Shown one piece after another: positions 34,470-43,400 of a DNA stretch of 64,000 nucleotides; positions within the stretch are counted from its first letter, which is position 1, and the number at the start of each line of letters is the position of its first letter. Origin of the DNA: JBGLNJ01 sp034434835 (GTDB lineage: Bacteria > Chloroflexota > Anaerolineae > Fen-1058); contig DAOTXX010000179.1 of assembly GCA_034434835.1 (NCBI GenBank), forward strand, positions 55,289 to 119,288, in the 5' to 3' direction. Under the pieces are notes generated by a model. It was not told the DNA's origin, did no database searches, and saw only the letters and a program-made list of their open reading frames with translations. The translations under genes were made by a program, and so were the position numbers.

Positions 34470-35141
34470 ATGTGGTGGATGCTGGCGTTGACAGCCCTGA
34501 TTGGTTATCTGATCGGGTCTATCCCGATGGGCTATTTGGTGATCAGGCTATTGAAGGGCCAAGACATCAGGAGCCATGGGAGTGGCCGAACCGGCGGGAC
34601 GAACGCGATGCGGGCTGGTGGATTGGTCGCGGGTGTGCTGACTATGCTGGGCGATGTGCTGAAGGGCTATGTGGCCGTTGCGTTGGCGCGTCTGGTCATT
34701 GGCGCACCCGCGTTGAACACGAGTCTGGGCACCGCGGCGACGGTGCTGGCCGGGCTGGGAGCCGTCGTCGGGCACAACTGGTCTGTCTATCTAAGCTTCA
34801 AAGGTGGAGCGGGTACGGCTCCCAACATTGGCGCTTCGATTGCGTTCTGGCCGATGTGTGGGCTGTATCTTGCGCCGCTGGTGCCGCTCGGCCTGTACCT
34901 GATCGGGTACGCTTCGGTCACTTCGATGATGGTGGCTATCGCGGTCGTGGTGACGTTTGTGGTGCGCGCGGCGCTGCGCGTGGATCCAAACTGGTGGTAT
35001 GCTGCGTACGCGGTTGCGGCTGCCCTCGCGGTCGTGTGGGCATTGCGGCCCAATATCCAGCGATTGCGTGAGGGGACGGAGCGCGCGGTCGGCTTGCGCG
35101 CGCGCGCTGAGCAGCCAAAGCGCGACGAACCGGTTGCCTAG
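34470..35141 (+). CDS. plsY: Acyl-phosphate:glycerol-3-phosphate acyltransferase
   Basis: A 223-residue polytopic membrane enzyme making lysophosphatidate from acyl-phosphate. Conserved PlsY motifs are present: GSIPMGYL, GSGRTGGTNAMRAGG (phosphate loop, about 36-50) and GHNWSVYLSFKGGAG (about 92-106). About five to seven membrane helices are evident. The C-terminus (from about 195) is a basic tail ending AEQPKRDEPVA. GAGGAG precedes ATG 34470, with an alternative ATG three codons on. The pathway partner PlsX is not in the window; PlsC lies 27 kb away at 61880. Confidence 0.95.
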   Translation: MWWMLALTALIGYLIGSIPMGYLVIRLLKGQDIRSHGSGRTGGTNAMRAGGLVAGVLTMLGDVLKGYVAVALARLVIGAPALNTSLGTAATVLAGLGAVVGHNWSVYLSFKGGAGTAPNIGASIAFWPMCGLYLAPLVPLGLYLIGYASVTSMMVAIAVVVTFVVRAALRVDPNWWYAAYAVAAALAVVWALRPNIQRLREGTERAVGLRARAEQPKRDEPVA

Positions 35142-35167
35142 TCCATTCCGTGCGCGAAATGAACACG

Positions 35168-35200
35168 GGCCATCTCAACTGAGATGGCCTGTTTGTGTTT
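35168..35200. terminator. Bidirectional intrinsic terminator between plsY and the DMT transporter
   Basis: Stem GGCCATCTC / GAGATGGCC (35168-35176, 35181-35189) with loop AACT. It is followed by TGTTTGTGTTTG on the plus side. It lies between two convergent genes and overlaps the last codons of the transporter. Confidence 0.7.
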
Positions 35201-36077
35201 GTCCGCGAGTCAGCGAGATCACGGCGGCCAGGATCAAGGCGCCGCCGACGAGCTGAGCGAGGTCGAGCCGCTCGCCTAAAAAGAAAAAGGCAAGCAGGGA
35301 GGCGGACACCGGCTCCAACGTCGCCACGACGCTTGCGTTGCTGACGGGAATATAGCGCAGCCCGGCGTTGAACGCCAGCCCAGAGCCAAGCGTCGGCCCG
35401 AGCGCCATCGCGAGCAGCCAGGCATCTGCGCCCGGCAGGCGCAGCGCGGCGATTATCCATTGGGGCGATTGCAGTGGGATCAGAAAGACGGTGCCGAACA
35501 ACAACCCATAAGCCAGCACCGTCCATCCGTCGTGACGGCGCACGCCGACTTTGTTGAACACGCTGTACAGCGCATAACTCAGCCCCGCGCCCAGTCCAGC
35601 CAGGATCCCTCCAAGATTCAACTGCAAGCTGTGCACGTCGTGGACGCGGGCGACGAGCGCACAGCCGATCATCGCCAGCGCAACGGCCACCAGCTTGCTC
35701 ATCGTCATCGGCTCGCCCAGGAACAGCGCGCTGATCGCGGCGACCCAGGCGGGCGCAGTGTAAAGCAACACCGCGGCGACGGATACGCCTGTCAGATCAA
35801 TCGCGGTGATGTAACAGACATAAAACGCGGCGATCCCGAACAGTCCGAACGCAACGAACAGGACAAGGTCTCGCGCGGTGATGCGCAGCAAGCCGGGGCG
35901 GCGAAGGGCCAACACCGCCAACAAGATCGCCGCCGAAACCGAGGCGCGGAAGAAGGCAATCGTGAGGCGCGAGAGGCCGTAGTCATTGATGAGTGCTTTG
36001 AAGATGATCCCCAGCGTGCTCCACAACGTGGCGGCGATCAGGATGAGCGCATATCCGCGCAGGCGATGCCTGTCCAT
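35175..36077 (-). CDS. EamA-family (DMT superfamily) transporter
   Basis: A 300-residue protein with ten membrane helices in two repeats of five. Landmarks are YALILIAATLWSTLGIIFKA, VLLYTAPAWVAAISALFLGE at the end of the first repeat and VATLEPVSASLLAFFFLGER at the end of the second. The family exports amino acids, nucleosides or other metabolites; the substrate cannot be told from sequence. It starts 3 bp after the mntP stop in the same direction and is probably cotranscribed. Confidence 0.92.
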   Translation of the reverse strand: MDRHRLRGYALILIAATLWSTLGIIFKALINDYGLSRLTIAFFRASVSAAILLAVLALRRPGLLRITARDLVLFVAFGLFGIAAFYVCYITAIDLTGVSVAAVLLYTAPAWVAAISALFLGEPMTMSKLVAVALAMIGCALVARVHDVHSLQLNLGGILAGLGAGLSYALYSVFNKVGVRRHDGWTVLAYGLLFGTVFLIPLQSPQWIIAALRLPGADAWLLAMALGPTLGSGLAFNAGLRYIPVSNASVVATLEPVSASLLAFFFLGERLDLAQLVGGALILAAVISLTRGQTQTGHLS

Positions 36078-36080
36078 CGT

Positions 36081-36662
36081 TTACGCCAAGAGATGCGAAA
36101 TGAGCACACGCAGCCCGATGCCGATCAACACGAGGCCGCCGACCAATTCCATCCGCTTGCCGAATTGGACGCCCAGCCGCTTGCCGAGCGCCAGGCCCAG
36201 CGCGGTCATAGCCGCTGCGACGACGCCAATAACCACGCTGGGATAAAGAATTTGAACCTTGAGCATTGCCAGGCTCAAGCCCACTGCCAGCGCGTCAATG
36301 CTCGTGGCAATCGCCAGCATGACAAGCGTCCAGCGGCGCGTCGGGTCCGCGCTGTCGTGGCTTTTGCGTTCCTCAAACGATGCTTTGATCATCTTGCTGC
36401 CCACATAGAGCAGCAACGCAAAGGCGATCCAGTGATCCCAGTTGGCAATGAAGCGAACGATGGTCCCACCGGCCGTCCAGCCGATGATGGGCATCATGAA
36501 CTGGAACAGGCCAAAATGGAATGACAGGCGGAAGCCGGGCCGGAACCACACCTCTTTCCGAGTAGTCCCCACGCCCAACGCCACGGCGAATGCGTCCATC
36601 GCCAGGCCGAACGCGATGAGGAGGATGGTGATGAAATCCACGTGAGCTGTTTCAAACGTCAT
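36081..36662 (-). CDS. mntP: Putative manganese efflux pump
   Basis: A 193-residue protein of the MntP/YebN family with six membrane helices. The two signature repeats carry the conserved aspartates: FGLAMDAFAVALGVGTTR (about 18-35) and ATSIDALAVGLSLAMLKV (about 118-135). MntP exports Mn2+ when intracellular levels rise. No yybP-ykoY manganese riboswitch is visible upstream. The upstream region (36655-36700) is instead a GACGT-rich repeat. The start codon is uncertain (ATG 36662, or GTG a few codons in) because no clear ribosome site is present. Confidence 0.92.
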   Translation of the reverse strand: MTFETAHVDFITILLIAFGLAMDAFAVALGVGTTRKEVWFRPGFRLSFHFGLFQFMMPIIGWTAGGTIVRFIANWDHWIAFALLLYVGSKMIKASFEERKSHDSADPTRRWTLVMLAIATSIDALAVGLSLAMLKVQILYPSVVIGVVAAAMTALGLALGKRLGVQFGKRMELVGGLVLIGIGLRVLISHLLA

Positions 36663-36763
36663 ACGTCAGACGTCAATGATGCATGACGCTTGACGCTTCA
36701 TACAAAAAGCCAACGTCACTGCGGGTGGCAATGACGTTGGCCGCAAGCCAAATCTGCCGATGC

Positions 36764-38698
36764 TTAGGCGGGGATCGGAGCGGGCGCCGGACCCACCTGC
36801 CAGCTCGGCGGCTCACTGGTCGCCGGGCGTGGCTGCGGCGAGGGCGGCGCGCTAGGCGGGGCCGCAGGCGGTTCGGCCGGCTGTCCGCTCATCAGCGCGG
36901 CAAACTCCTTGCCGTCTATCGTCTCGACTTCGATCAGCCGGCGCGCAATCAAGTTGAGCTTATCAGGATACCGGGTGAGGATCTCTTTGGCCCGGTCGTA
37001 GGCGTCTTTGACGATACGCCGGACTTCGCTATCAATCTCCTGAGCCACCGCCTCGCTATAGTCGCGCTGCTCCCCTAGTTCCTTGCCAAGAAACACCAAC
37101 TCTTCCTTTTGTCCAAAGACCATGGGGCCGAGCTTGTCACTCATTCCAAAGCGCGTCACCATCGAGCGGGTGATCTCGGTCACGCGCTCCAGGTCGTTCG
37201 ACGCGCCGGTCGTCACATCGCCGAACACGATCTCTTCGGCGGCTCGCCCGCCCAGGATGAAGGCGAGATTGTCGAGCAGCCGATTCTTGCTTTCCAGCCG
37301 GCGCTCCTCTTCCGGCAGCGCCATTGTGTAACCGCCCGCTAACCCGCGCGCGACGATGGTGACCTTGTGGACGGGATCGCAGTTGGGCAGGTGGTAGGCA
37401 ACCACTGCATGGCCGGCTTCGTGATAAGCGATGACCTTTTTTTCGTGCTGGCTGATGATGCGGCTCTTGCGACCTGGCCCGGCGATAACGCGCTCGATCG
37501 CTTCTTCGAACTCGGGCATGCTGATGGTCTTGCGATTGCGCCGCGCGGCCAGGATGGCCGCTTCGTTGACCATGTTTTCGATATCCGCGCCGACAAAGCC
37601 GGGCGTCGCCTTGGCTAGTGTCGCCAGGTCAATCCCTTCGCCGAGCGGCTTGCCGCGCACGTGTACCTTGAGGATCTCTTCGCGGCCCTTCAAGTCGGGC
37701 CGGTCGAGCACCACCCGCCGGTCAAAGCGGCCGGGACGCAGGAGCGCCGGGTCGAGGATGTCGGGCCGGTTCGTCGCGGCCATGACGATCACGTTCGTGT
37801 CGGTGTCAAAGCCATCCATCTCGACCAGGATCTGGTTGAGCGTCTGTTCCCGCTCGTCGTGGCTGCCGCCCAGCCCCGCGCCTCGATGACGGCCCACCGC
37901 GTCAATCTCGTCCACAAACACGATACACGGGCTGTGACGCTTGGCCTGATCGAACAGGTCGCGCACGCGCGACGCGCCGACGCCGACAAACATCTCGACG
38001 AACTCGGAGCCGGAGATGGAAAAGAACGGTACGCCCGCTTCACCACTCACGGCTTTGGCCAGCAGCGTCTTGCCGGTGCCGGGCGAGCCGACGAGCAGCA
38101 CCCCTTTCGGGATGCGCGCGCCCAGGCTGATGAATTTTTCAGGCTCTTTCAAGAACTCGACCACTTCGGCGAGTTCCTGCTTGGCCTCGTCCACCCCGGC
38201 CACATCATCGAATGTCACCGTCGGCTGTTCGCCCGTAAACATCCGCGCGCGGCTCTTGCCGAACGCGAGCGCCTGGTTGTTGGTGCCCTGAGCCTGCCTG
38301 AGCATGAACCAGATGATGCCCGCGACCAGCAGTGCTGGCAGCATAATCCCCAAGATGTTGAGCCAAGCGGCCCAATCGGTCGGGCGATTGACGGTGTACT
38401 TGAGATTGGAAAATTGTGCGTCAGTGATCCCGAATGCTTCGAGCTGCTCGACCAGTGTGGTGTTAGGCTCCTTGCGCGCCAAGAACTGTCGGCCGGATTT
38501 GAGTTCAACCGTCACGTCGTCGCCATTGACCGAAATCTGAGACACGTTGCCATTGCGAATCTCGTTCGCCAATACATTCAAGTCCATCTGGTCCGGCTTG
38601 GTGGTTCGGTTGCCCTGCACAGAATAGATGACGATCGCCGCGATGGCGAGGATGATGATCAGATAGACAAACCCATTTCTCGATTGGGGGGTATTCAT
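36764..38698 (-). CDS. ftsH: ATP-dependent zinc metalloprotease FtsH
   Basis: A 644-residue membrane AAA+ protease that degrades damaged membrane proteins and regulators. Two N-terminal membrane helices (GFVYLIIILAIAAIVIYSV and LNILGIMLPALLVAGIIWFM) flank a short extracytoplasmic domain. The AAA domain has Walker A GSPGTGKT (about 205), Walker B IVFVDEIDAVG, and the second region of homology RPDILDPALLRPGRFDR. The peptidase has the zinc motif HEAGH (about 423). The C-terminus is a Pro/Ala-rich tail (AEPPAAPPSAPPSPQPRPAT). GGAGGT precedes ATG 38698. It is monocistronic. Confidence 0.97.
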   Translation of the reverse strand: MNTPQSRNGFVYLIIILAIAAIVIYSVQGNRTTKPDQMDLNVLANEIRNGNVSQISVNGDDVTVELKSGRQFLARKEPNTTLVEQLEAFGITDAQFSNLKYTVNRPTDWAAWLNILGIMLPALLVAGIIWFMLRQAQGTNNQALAFGKSRARMFTGEQPTVTFDDVAGVDEAKQELAEVVEFLKEPEKFISLGARIPKGVLLVGSPGTGKTLLAKAVSGEAGVPFFSISGSEFVEMFVGVGASRVRDLFDQAKRHSPCIVFVDEIDAVGRHRGAGLGGSHDEREQTLNQILVEMDGFDTDTNVIVMAATNRPDILDPALLRPGRFDRRVVLDRPDLKGREEILKVHVRGKPLGEGIDLATLAKATPGFVGADIENMVNEAAILAARRNRKTISMPEFEEAIERVIAGPGRKSRIISQHEKKVIAYHEAGHAVVAYHLPNCDPVHKVTIVARGLAGGYTMALPEEERRLESKNRLLDNLAFILGGRAAEEIVFGDVTTGASNDLERVTEITRSMVTRFGMSDKLGPMVFGQKEELVFLGKELGEQRDYSEAVAQEIDSEVRRIVKDAYDRAKEILTRYPDKLNLIARRLIEVETIDGKEFAALMSGQPAEPPAAPPSAPPSPQPRPATSEPPSWQVGPAPAPIPA

Positions 38699-38699
38699 G

Positions 38700-39285
38700 T
38701 TTGACCTCCACTTTCCGATGCCCGTCTCGCATTACCTGACACTAAAACCCTCTGCGCGAGACTGGCTGAACGTCCTTGCATGTTTCAATACACTCGCTTA
38801 CCGTACATGATTATACCGCAGTTCCATCGAATCTGCCACGAATTTTTTGCATTTCCCGCAGGCTTGCAGTCTGCGGGAGGTTGGGGCCGAGACATCCGCC
38901 AAATGGCTGACCTCAAGCCAGCCGTTGGGCTTTACTCTATCTGATTTGTATTGGATTTGCAATAGAAGGGCATTAAGGGTTGATTAGGCCGGAATTTCCT
39001 GTTCAAGCCTCTAGCAGTTTGTCGGAGGTGGGCTGTCATTCTGAGGAGCGGAGGGACGAAGACTCTCGCTGTTGAAGTGCACTTTGGCCCACAGAGGAGA
39101 TTCTTCGGCCCCTTCGGGGCCTCGGAATGACGGAATGAGCGATGTTTTGCACGGGCGATTTTCTCTCCGACAGGCTGCTAGTCTGGACACTCGGTTCGAA
39201 ACCCCAGGAGAGCGCCGAGGGCGCAGAGAAAACCTGATAAAACTCAGCGTCCTCAGCGGTCTCGGCAGTGGAACGATGACTTGGG
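38700..39285. other. Gene-free spacer upstream of ftsH filled with dispersed repeats
   Basis: No gene is seen in this 586-bp stretch. It contains a hairpin CCCGCAGGCTTGCAGTCTGCGGG-like palindrome near 38859-38881 (arms CCCGCAG/CTGCGGG), the 171-bp inverted-repeat element at 39011-39181, and a CGCAGAG...CTCAGCG-type repeat at about 39210-39275 shared with 31250 and 46150. Confidence 0.7.
39011..39181. mobile_element. MITE-like element with CTAG-ended terminal inverted repeats
   Basis: Terminal inverted repeats CTAGCAGTTTGTCGGAGG (39011-39028) and, reversed, CTAGCAGCCTGTCGGAGA (39164-39181) match at 15 of 18 positions. The interior has a long inverted repeat of a GTCATTCTGAGGAGCGGAGG type facing GATTCTTCGG...CGGAATGAC. 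It has no coding capacity. Another end of the same family, CTAGCAGCCTGTCGGAGAA, is at 46227-46245. Confidence 0.75.
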
Positions 39286-41220
39286 CTAAGGCCCGATGGT
39301 CAGTTCTCTGATGAGGATGCTGTTGTTGTCCACTGCCGTTCGGCCGGGAGAAGCGACGCGCAAGCGATTGTTGGGATTGTTGGCCGGGTACATTCCCACA
39401 CGCAATTGATACTTGCCGCGGGGAGCGTCGGGAGGGATGTCCAGAACGTAGGGATCGGTCACAGCGGTATTGAGATTCCACTGGGTCGTGGGCAGGCGGC
39501 CTTCGTGAGGCTCTTGGTCGATTTGATTAATCAGTTTCCCGGTCGGGCCGAGGAGATGCACAAACACCTTGTAGGCTTGTCCGATGCTGCTCACCCGCGA
39601 TTTCCAGTGCAGGGTCAGCTCGATGGACTCGCCAGGCCGCAAGGTGTCGCGCACCAGATCAGCACTCTCCAATGTGATGAGGTTGTCCAGGTTCACATCA
39701 AGCGAGATGGCCGAGCCGCTGCTGATCTGGAGTGTGATCGGCATCCCGGCGGTCAGTGGAAAGCCCGGCGGCGGAATCTGGCCAATGATTTTGCCGACTG
39801 GCTCTTTGCTCCACTGCGGGTCGGTGATCACTCGCCAGCCGTAGGATTCCAGCCCGGTCTTGACCGAGTCATCGTACGTGATCCCCTGGACGCTGATGAC
39901 GTTATTGACGCGCGGCCCTTTGCTAAAGACGACCTGAACGGGATCGCCGCGCTTGGCGGGCGTTTGGGGAGCAGGAAATTGCTCCAGCGCGGTGCCGGCA
40001 GCCCATGTGTCATCAAAGCGTTCTGCCTTGATCTCGAGCTTTAGTCCGTATTGCGCCAGCACCTTGTCTACATTCTCGCGAGATAGGTGAATTACATTTG
40101 GCACTGTGGTCTGTTGGCCGATGTTGGCGATCGTAGAGACGGGCGTCGCTACCGTGAGGGTAGGCGGGATGCGAGGCGCGCTCGTGTACGCGCGATACAC
40201 GGCAGTCCACAACACGATCAACCCGATGACGGCGATGAGGGCGATGGCAGCCAGCGCCCAGGCCGGCCAGTCCAGGCCAGCTCGCTCTTGGGTTTCGCCA
40301 GGCAGTGGCCCTTGCCGCGTGTAGCCGGGCAATGGAGATACCGGGGCCTGCAAACTCGTTGCTTGCTCCGCCCCATATTCGACTTCAGTCAAAATACGCC
40401 CCAGTTGATCGGCGGTGCGATAGCGATGCGCCGGTTCTTTGGCAAGTGTCTGGTTGACGATTTGCTCAATGACCAGCGGCAGATGAGGATTGATTTGGGT
40501 GATCGGCGGCGGTTCGTCGCGCAGGTGCGCCAGCGCCAACTGCTGTTGATTGTCCCCCTCGAAAGGCAGCCGCGCGGTCAACATCTCGAACAGGATGACG
40601 CCGATGCTGTACACATCGGAAGCTGGAGTCGGTTGTTCGCCGGCCGCCTGCTCCGGTGAAAAGTAATGTGGCGTGCCCCAGACACTTTCGGTGTAGCCGA
40701 CCGGCGCCGCGGCCGAAAACGCGCGCGCGATGCCAAAGTCCGTCACCTTGACGCGGCCCTCGGCGGTGATGAGTACGTTTTGCGGCTTGACATCGCAGTG
40801 GACGACGCCCAGGCGATGCGCGGCGCCGATACCTTCGCAAATCTGCCGGGCGATGTCGAGCGCACGGCCCAGCGGCAGCGGCCCTTCGGCGCGGATGATG
40901 GATTTCAGGTCGCGGCCCTCGACATACTCCATCACGATGTACTGCCGGTCGCCCTCGCGCCCAAAATCGTACACCGTCACAATGTTGGGATGGGTAAGGT
41001 TGGCCGCGGACTGCGCCTCGCGCACAAAGCGTTTCTGGAACGCCGGGTCTTCGGCAAAGCTTTCGCGCAGGATTTTCACCGCAACGATGCGGTTGAGCAT
41101 CGTGTCTTGCGCTTTGTAGACGAGCGCCATCCCACCTGCAGCCACCTGAGCGAGCAACCGATAGCGGTTGTTGAGCAACTGGTTTTCCAACGGCATCGAG
41201 GTGTCACCCTTGCCAGGCAT
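39286..41220 (-). CDS. Serine/threonine protein kinase with PASTA domains
   Basis: A 644-residue PknB/StkP-type membrane kinase. The kinase domain (about 20-280) has the Gly loop VAAGGMALVYKA, VAVK lysine, catalytic VVHCDVKPQNVL and DFG in VTDFGIARAF. A membrane helix follows (ALAAIALIAVIGLIVLWTAV, about 330). Outside are two PASTA domains (VPNVIHLSRENVDKVLAQYG from about 375 and ISVQGITYDDSVKTGLESYG from about 440) that usually sense peptidoglycan fragments or lipid II. A C-terminal beta domain follows (TLHWKSRVSSIGQAYKVFVH, GKYQLRVGMYPANNPNNRLR). That domain is not standard for PknB and resembles a module seen in Chloroflexota surface proteins. The start may be ATG 41220 or ATG 41196 (MPLENQ). 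Confidence 0.95.
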   Translation of the reverse strand: MPGKGDTSMPLENQLLNNRYRLLAQVAAGGMALVYKAQDTMLNRIVAVKILRESFAEDPAFQKRFVREAQSAANLTHPNIVTVYDFGREGDRQYIVMEYVEGRDLKSIIRAEGPLPLGRALDIARQICEGIGAAHRLGVVHCDVKPQNVLITAEGRVKVTDFGIARAFSAAAPVGYTESVWGTPHYFSPEQAAGEQPTPASDVYSIGVILFEMLTARLPFEGDNQQQLALAHLRDEPPPITQINPHLPLVIEQIVNQTLAKEPAHRYRTADQLGRILTEVEYGAEQATSLQAPVSPLPGYTRQGPLPGETQERAGLDWPAWALAAIALIAVIGLIVLWTAVYRAYTSAPRIPPTLTVATPVSTIANIGQQTTVPNVIHLSRENVDKVLAQYGLKLEIKAERFDDTWAAGTALEQFPAPQTPAKRGDPVQVVFSKGPRVNNVISVQGITYDDSVKTGLESYGWRVITDPQWSKEPVGKIIGQIPPPGFPLTAGMPITLQISSGSAISLDVNLDNLITLESADLVRDTLRPGESIELTLHWKSRVSSIGQAYKVFVHLLGPTGKLINQIDQEPHEGRLPTTQWNLNTAVTDPYVLDIPPDAPRGKYQLRVGMYPANNPNNRLRVASPGRTAVDNNSILIRELTIGP

Positions 41221-41391
41221 GAGTTCCGAACGTATTCTACCGCAAAACAGAGCGAATGACCAATCCGGCGTGTCGGGTGCCGCGCTTTGCTTCCCCTCAC
41301 GCTGGCAAATGTGATATACTTTTTATCGTTCGTGGGTAGATCCATTTCCCCGGCGTCCGTCTTGGATTAAAAGTCATATACAGGGGGGCCA

Positions 41392-43350
41392 ATGAAAACA
41401 CCTCTTTGGGTGCCTTCTGATGAACGGAAGCGACATGCCAACATGACCCGGTTCATTGACATGGTCAACCGGGAGCATGGCCTCGGAATCAGGTCTTATC
41501 CAGAGCTTTACCAGTGGTCGGTTGAGAACATCCCGGATTTCTGGGCGGCTATGTGGGAGTTTGCTGCGATCCGATCGTCCCAGGGATATACCCAAGTGGT
41601 GGATGACTTGCGCACGTTTCCCGGCGCCAAGTGGTTTACGGGTGCGAGATTAAACTTTGCCGAGAGCTTGTTGAGGTACCGAGATGACCAGGTGGCTTTC
41701 GTTTTCAGAGGGGAAACTCAAAAGCGTGCCAGGATGACCTATGCGGAGCTTTACGATGCGGTGGCTCGCCTGGCTAAATCGCTGCGTGAGGCAGGCGTTG
41801 TCCCCGGAGATCGGGTGGTTGCCTACATGCCCAATATGATAGAGACAGCGATAGCCATGTTGGCCGCCACCAGCATCGGCGCCGTGTGGTCGTCGTGCGC
41901 GATGGACATTGGCGCTCCGGCGGCGCTCGAACGCCTGGGGCAGGTTGAACCCCGAGTCCTGTTCACGGCAGATGGCTATTTCTACAAGGGCCAAGCCTTT
42001 CGCGCCGTGGAGAAAGCTGCCCAAGTCGCCGGAGGCATTCCTTCGCTTGAGCAGGTGATTGTCGTCTCGTACCTGGACGACAGGCCGGATATTTCCGATC
42101 TTGCTCATGCTGTACATTATGATGATTTCATTTCAGAGGAAAGAGGTTCTGAAATCTGGTTCGAACAACTGCCCTTCGATCACCCCCTGTTCATCATGTT
42201 TTCTTCTGGAACGACGGGCAAGCCCAAGTGTCTGGTGCAGGGAGCGGGTGGGGTTCTGATTAACCACTTGAAGGAATTGCTGCTCCACACAGACCTCAAA
42301 CGCCAGGATACGATCATGTATATCACGTCGTGCAGTTGGATGATGTGGAATTGGTTGCTCAGCTCCCTGGGGGTAGGGGCGACGATTGTATTGTACGATG
42401 GCAATCCGAATTACCCGGATGCCGGGGCGATGTGGAAATTGATCCAGGACGAGAAAATCACCGTGTTCGGCTGCAGTGCGAGCTATATCAATGGCTTGAG
42501 AAGCCAGGGTGTGACACCGGGCAAGGACTATGATTTGTCATCGCTCAAGGAAATATCGCAGACTGGTTCGCCTCTTTCCACCGAGGGATTTGAATACGTC
42601 TACCGGGAGATCAAGACGGATCTGCATTTCAATTCCATCTCTGGTGGCACCGACATCAACGGCTGTTTTGCGGCTGGCAATCCCCTCAGCCCCGTTTATG
42701 CAGGAGAGTTGCAAGGCCCGGCGCTGGGCATGAAGGTGAAAGCCTACGATGAGTCAGGCAGCCCCGTCACGGATCAGCAAGGCGAGTTGGTCTGCGAAGC
42801 CCCCGCTCCTTCGATGCCGATCTATTTCTGGAACGATCCGGACGGCGAAAAATACACGAGTGCCTATTTCAGGTTCTACCCCGGCGTTTGGCGCCATGGC
42901 GACTACATTGTCATGCACAGTGATACGGGGGGAATCACATTTCTTGGCCGCTCCGATGCCGTGTTGAAGCCTTCCGGCGTTCGCATCGGCACAGCCGAAA
43001 TCTATAACCAACTGGAAAAGCTGGAAGAAGTGGCAGATAGCCTGGCGGTGGGACAGAACTGGAAAGGAGACCAGCGCATCATCCTTTTCGTCAAACTCGC
43101 TCCGGGGTTCCGTTTGACAAAGGAATTGAAAGAAAAGATTAAAAAGACGCTGCGCGAGAATGCTTCGCCCCGGCATGTCCCCGCCGTGATCATGGAGACG
43201 CCAGATATTCCCTACACGCTGAACATGAAAAAGGTCGAGAGTGCAGTCACCAACATTCTCAATGGCAAGAGTGTGGCAAACCGTGATGCCCTCATTAATC
43301 CTGATTCGCTGGACTATTACCAGAACATTCTTCCCGAGTTGCAAGAGTGA
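41392..43350 (+). CDS. Acetoacetyl-CoA synthetase (acetoacetate--CoA ligase)
   Basis: A 652-residue ANL-superfamily enzyme activating acetoacetate (ATP to AMP) for ketone or polyhydroxybutyrate metabolism. The N-terminus (TPLWVPSDERKRHANMTRFI) and WSVENIPDFWAAMWEF with FPGAKWFTGARLNFAESLL are typical of acetoacetyl-CoA synthetase. AMP-binding motifs are IMFSSGTTGKPKCLVQGAGG (about 265) and SISGGTDINGCFA. The C-terminal lysine region is DIPYTLNMKKVESAVTNILN. GGGGGG precedes ATG 41392. The codon use is less GC-rich than that of the neighbours, a mild hint of transfer. The gene stands alone on its strand. Confidence 0.93.
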   Translation: MKTPLWVPSDERKRHANMTRFIDMVNREHGLGIRSYPELYQWSVENIPDFWAAMWEFAAIRSSQGYTQVVDDLRTFPGAKWFTGARLNFAESLLRYRDDQVAFVFRGETQKRARMTYAELYDAVARLAKSLREAGVVPGDRVVAYMPNMIETAIAMLAATSIGAVWSSCAMDIGAPAALERLGQVEPRVLFTADGYFYKGQAFRAVEKAAQVAGGIPSLEQVIVVSYLDDRPDISDLAHAVHYDDFISEERGSEIWFEQLPFDHPLFIMFSSGTTGKPKCLVQGAGGVLINHLKELLLHTDLKRQDTIMYITSCSWMMWNWLLSSLGVGATIVLYDGNPNYPDAGAMWKLIQDEKITVFGCSASYINGLRSQGVTPGKDYDLSSLKEISQTGSPLSTEGFEYVYREIKTDLHFNSISGGTDINGCFAAGNPLSPVYAGELQGPALGMKVKAYDESGSPVTDQQGELVCEAPAPSMPIYFWNDPDGEKYTSAYFRFYPGVWRHGDYIVMHSDTGGITFLGRSDAVLKPSGVRIGTAEIYNQLEKLEEVADSLAVGQNWKGDQRIILFVKLAPGFRLTKELKEKIKKTLRENASPRHVPAVIMETPDIPYTLNMKKVESAVTNILNGKSVANRDALINPDSLDYYQNILPELQE

Positions 43351-43400
43351 GCGAGGCGGCCCGACGGTCAAGCTCTGGGTGCGCAGTCGTGCAGGCCAGG

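Noticed and set aside
36640..36764. Possible manganese riboswitch upstream of mntP
   Set aside because: Only a GACGT-rich dispersed repeat is visible; no yybP-ykoY core.
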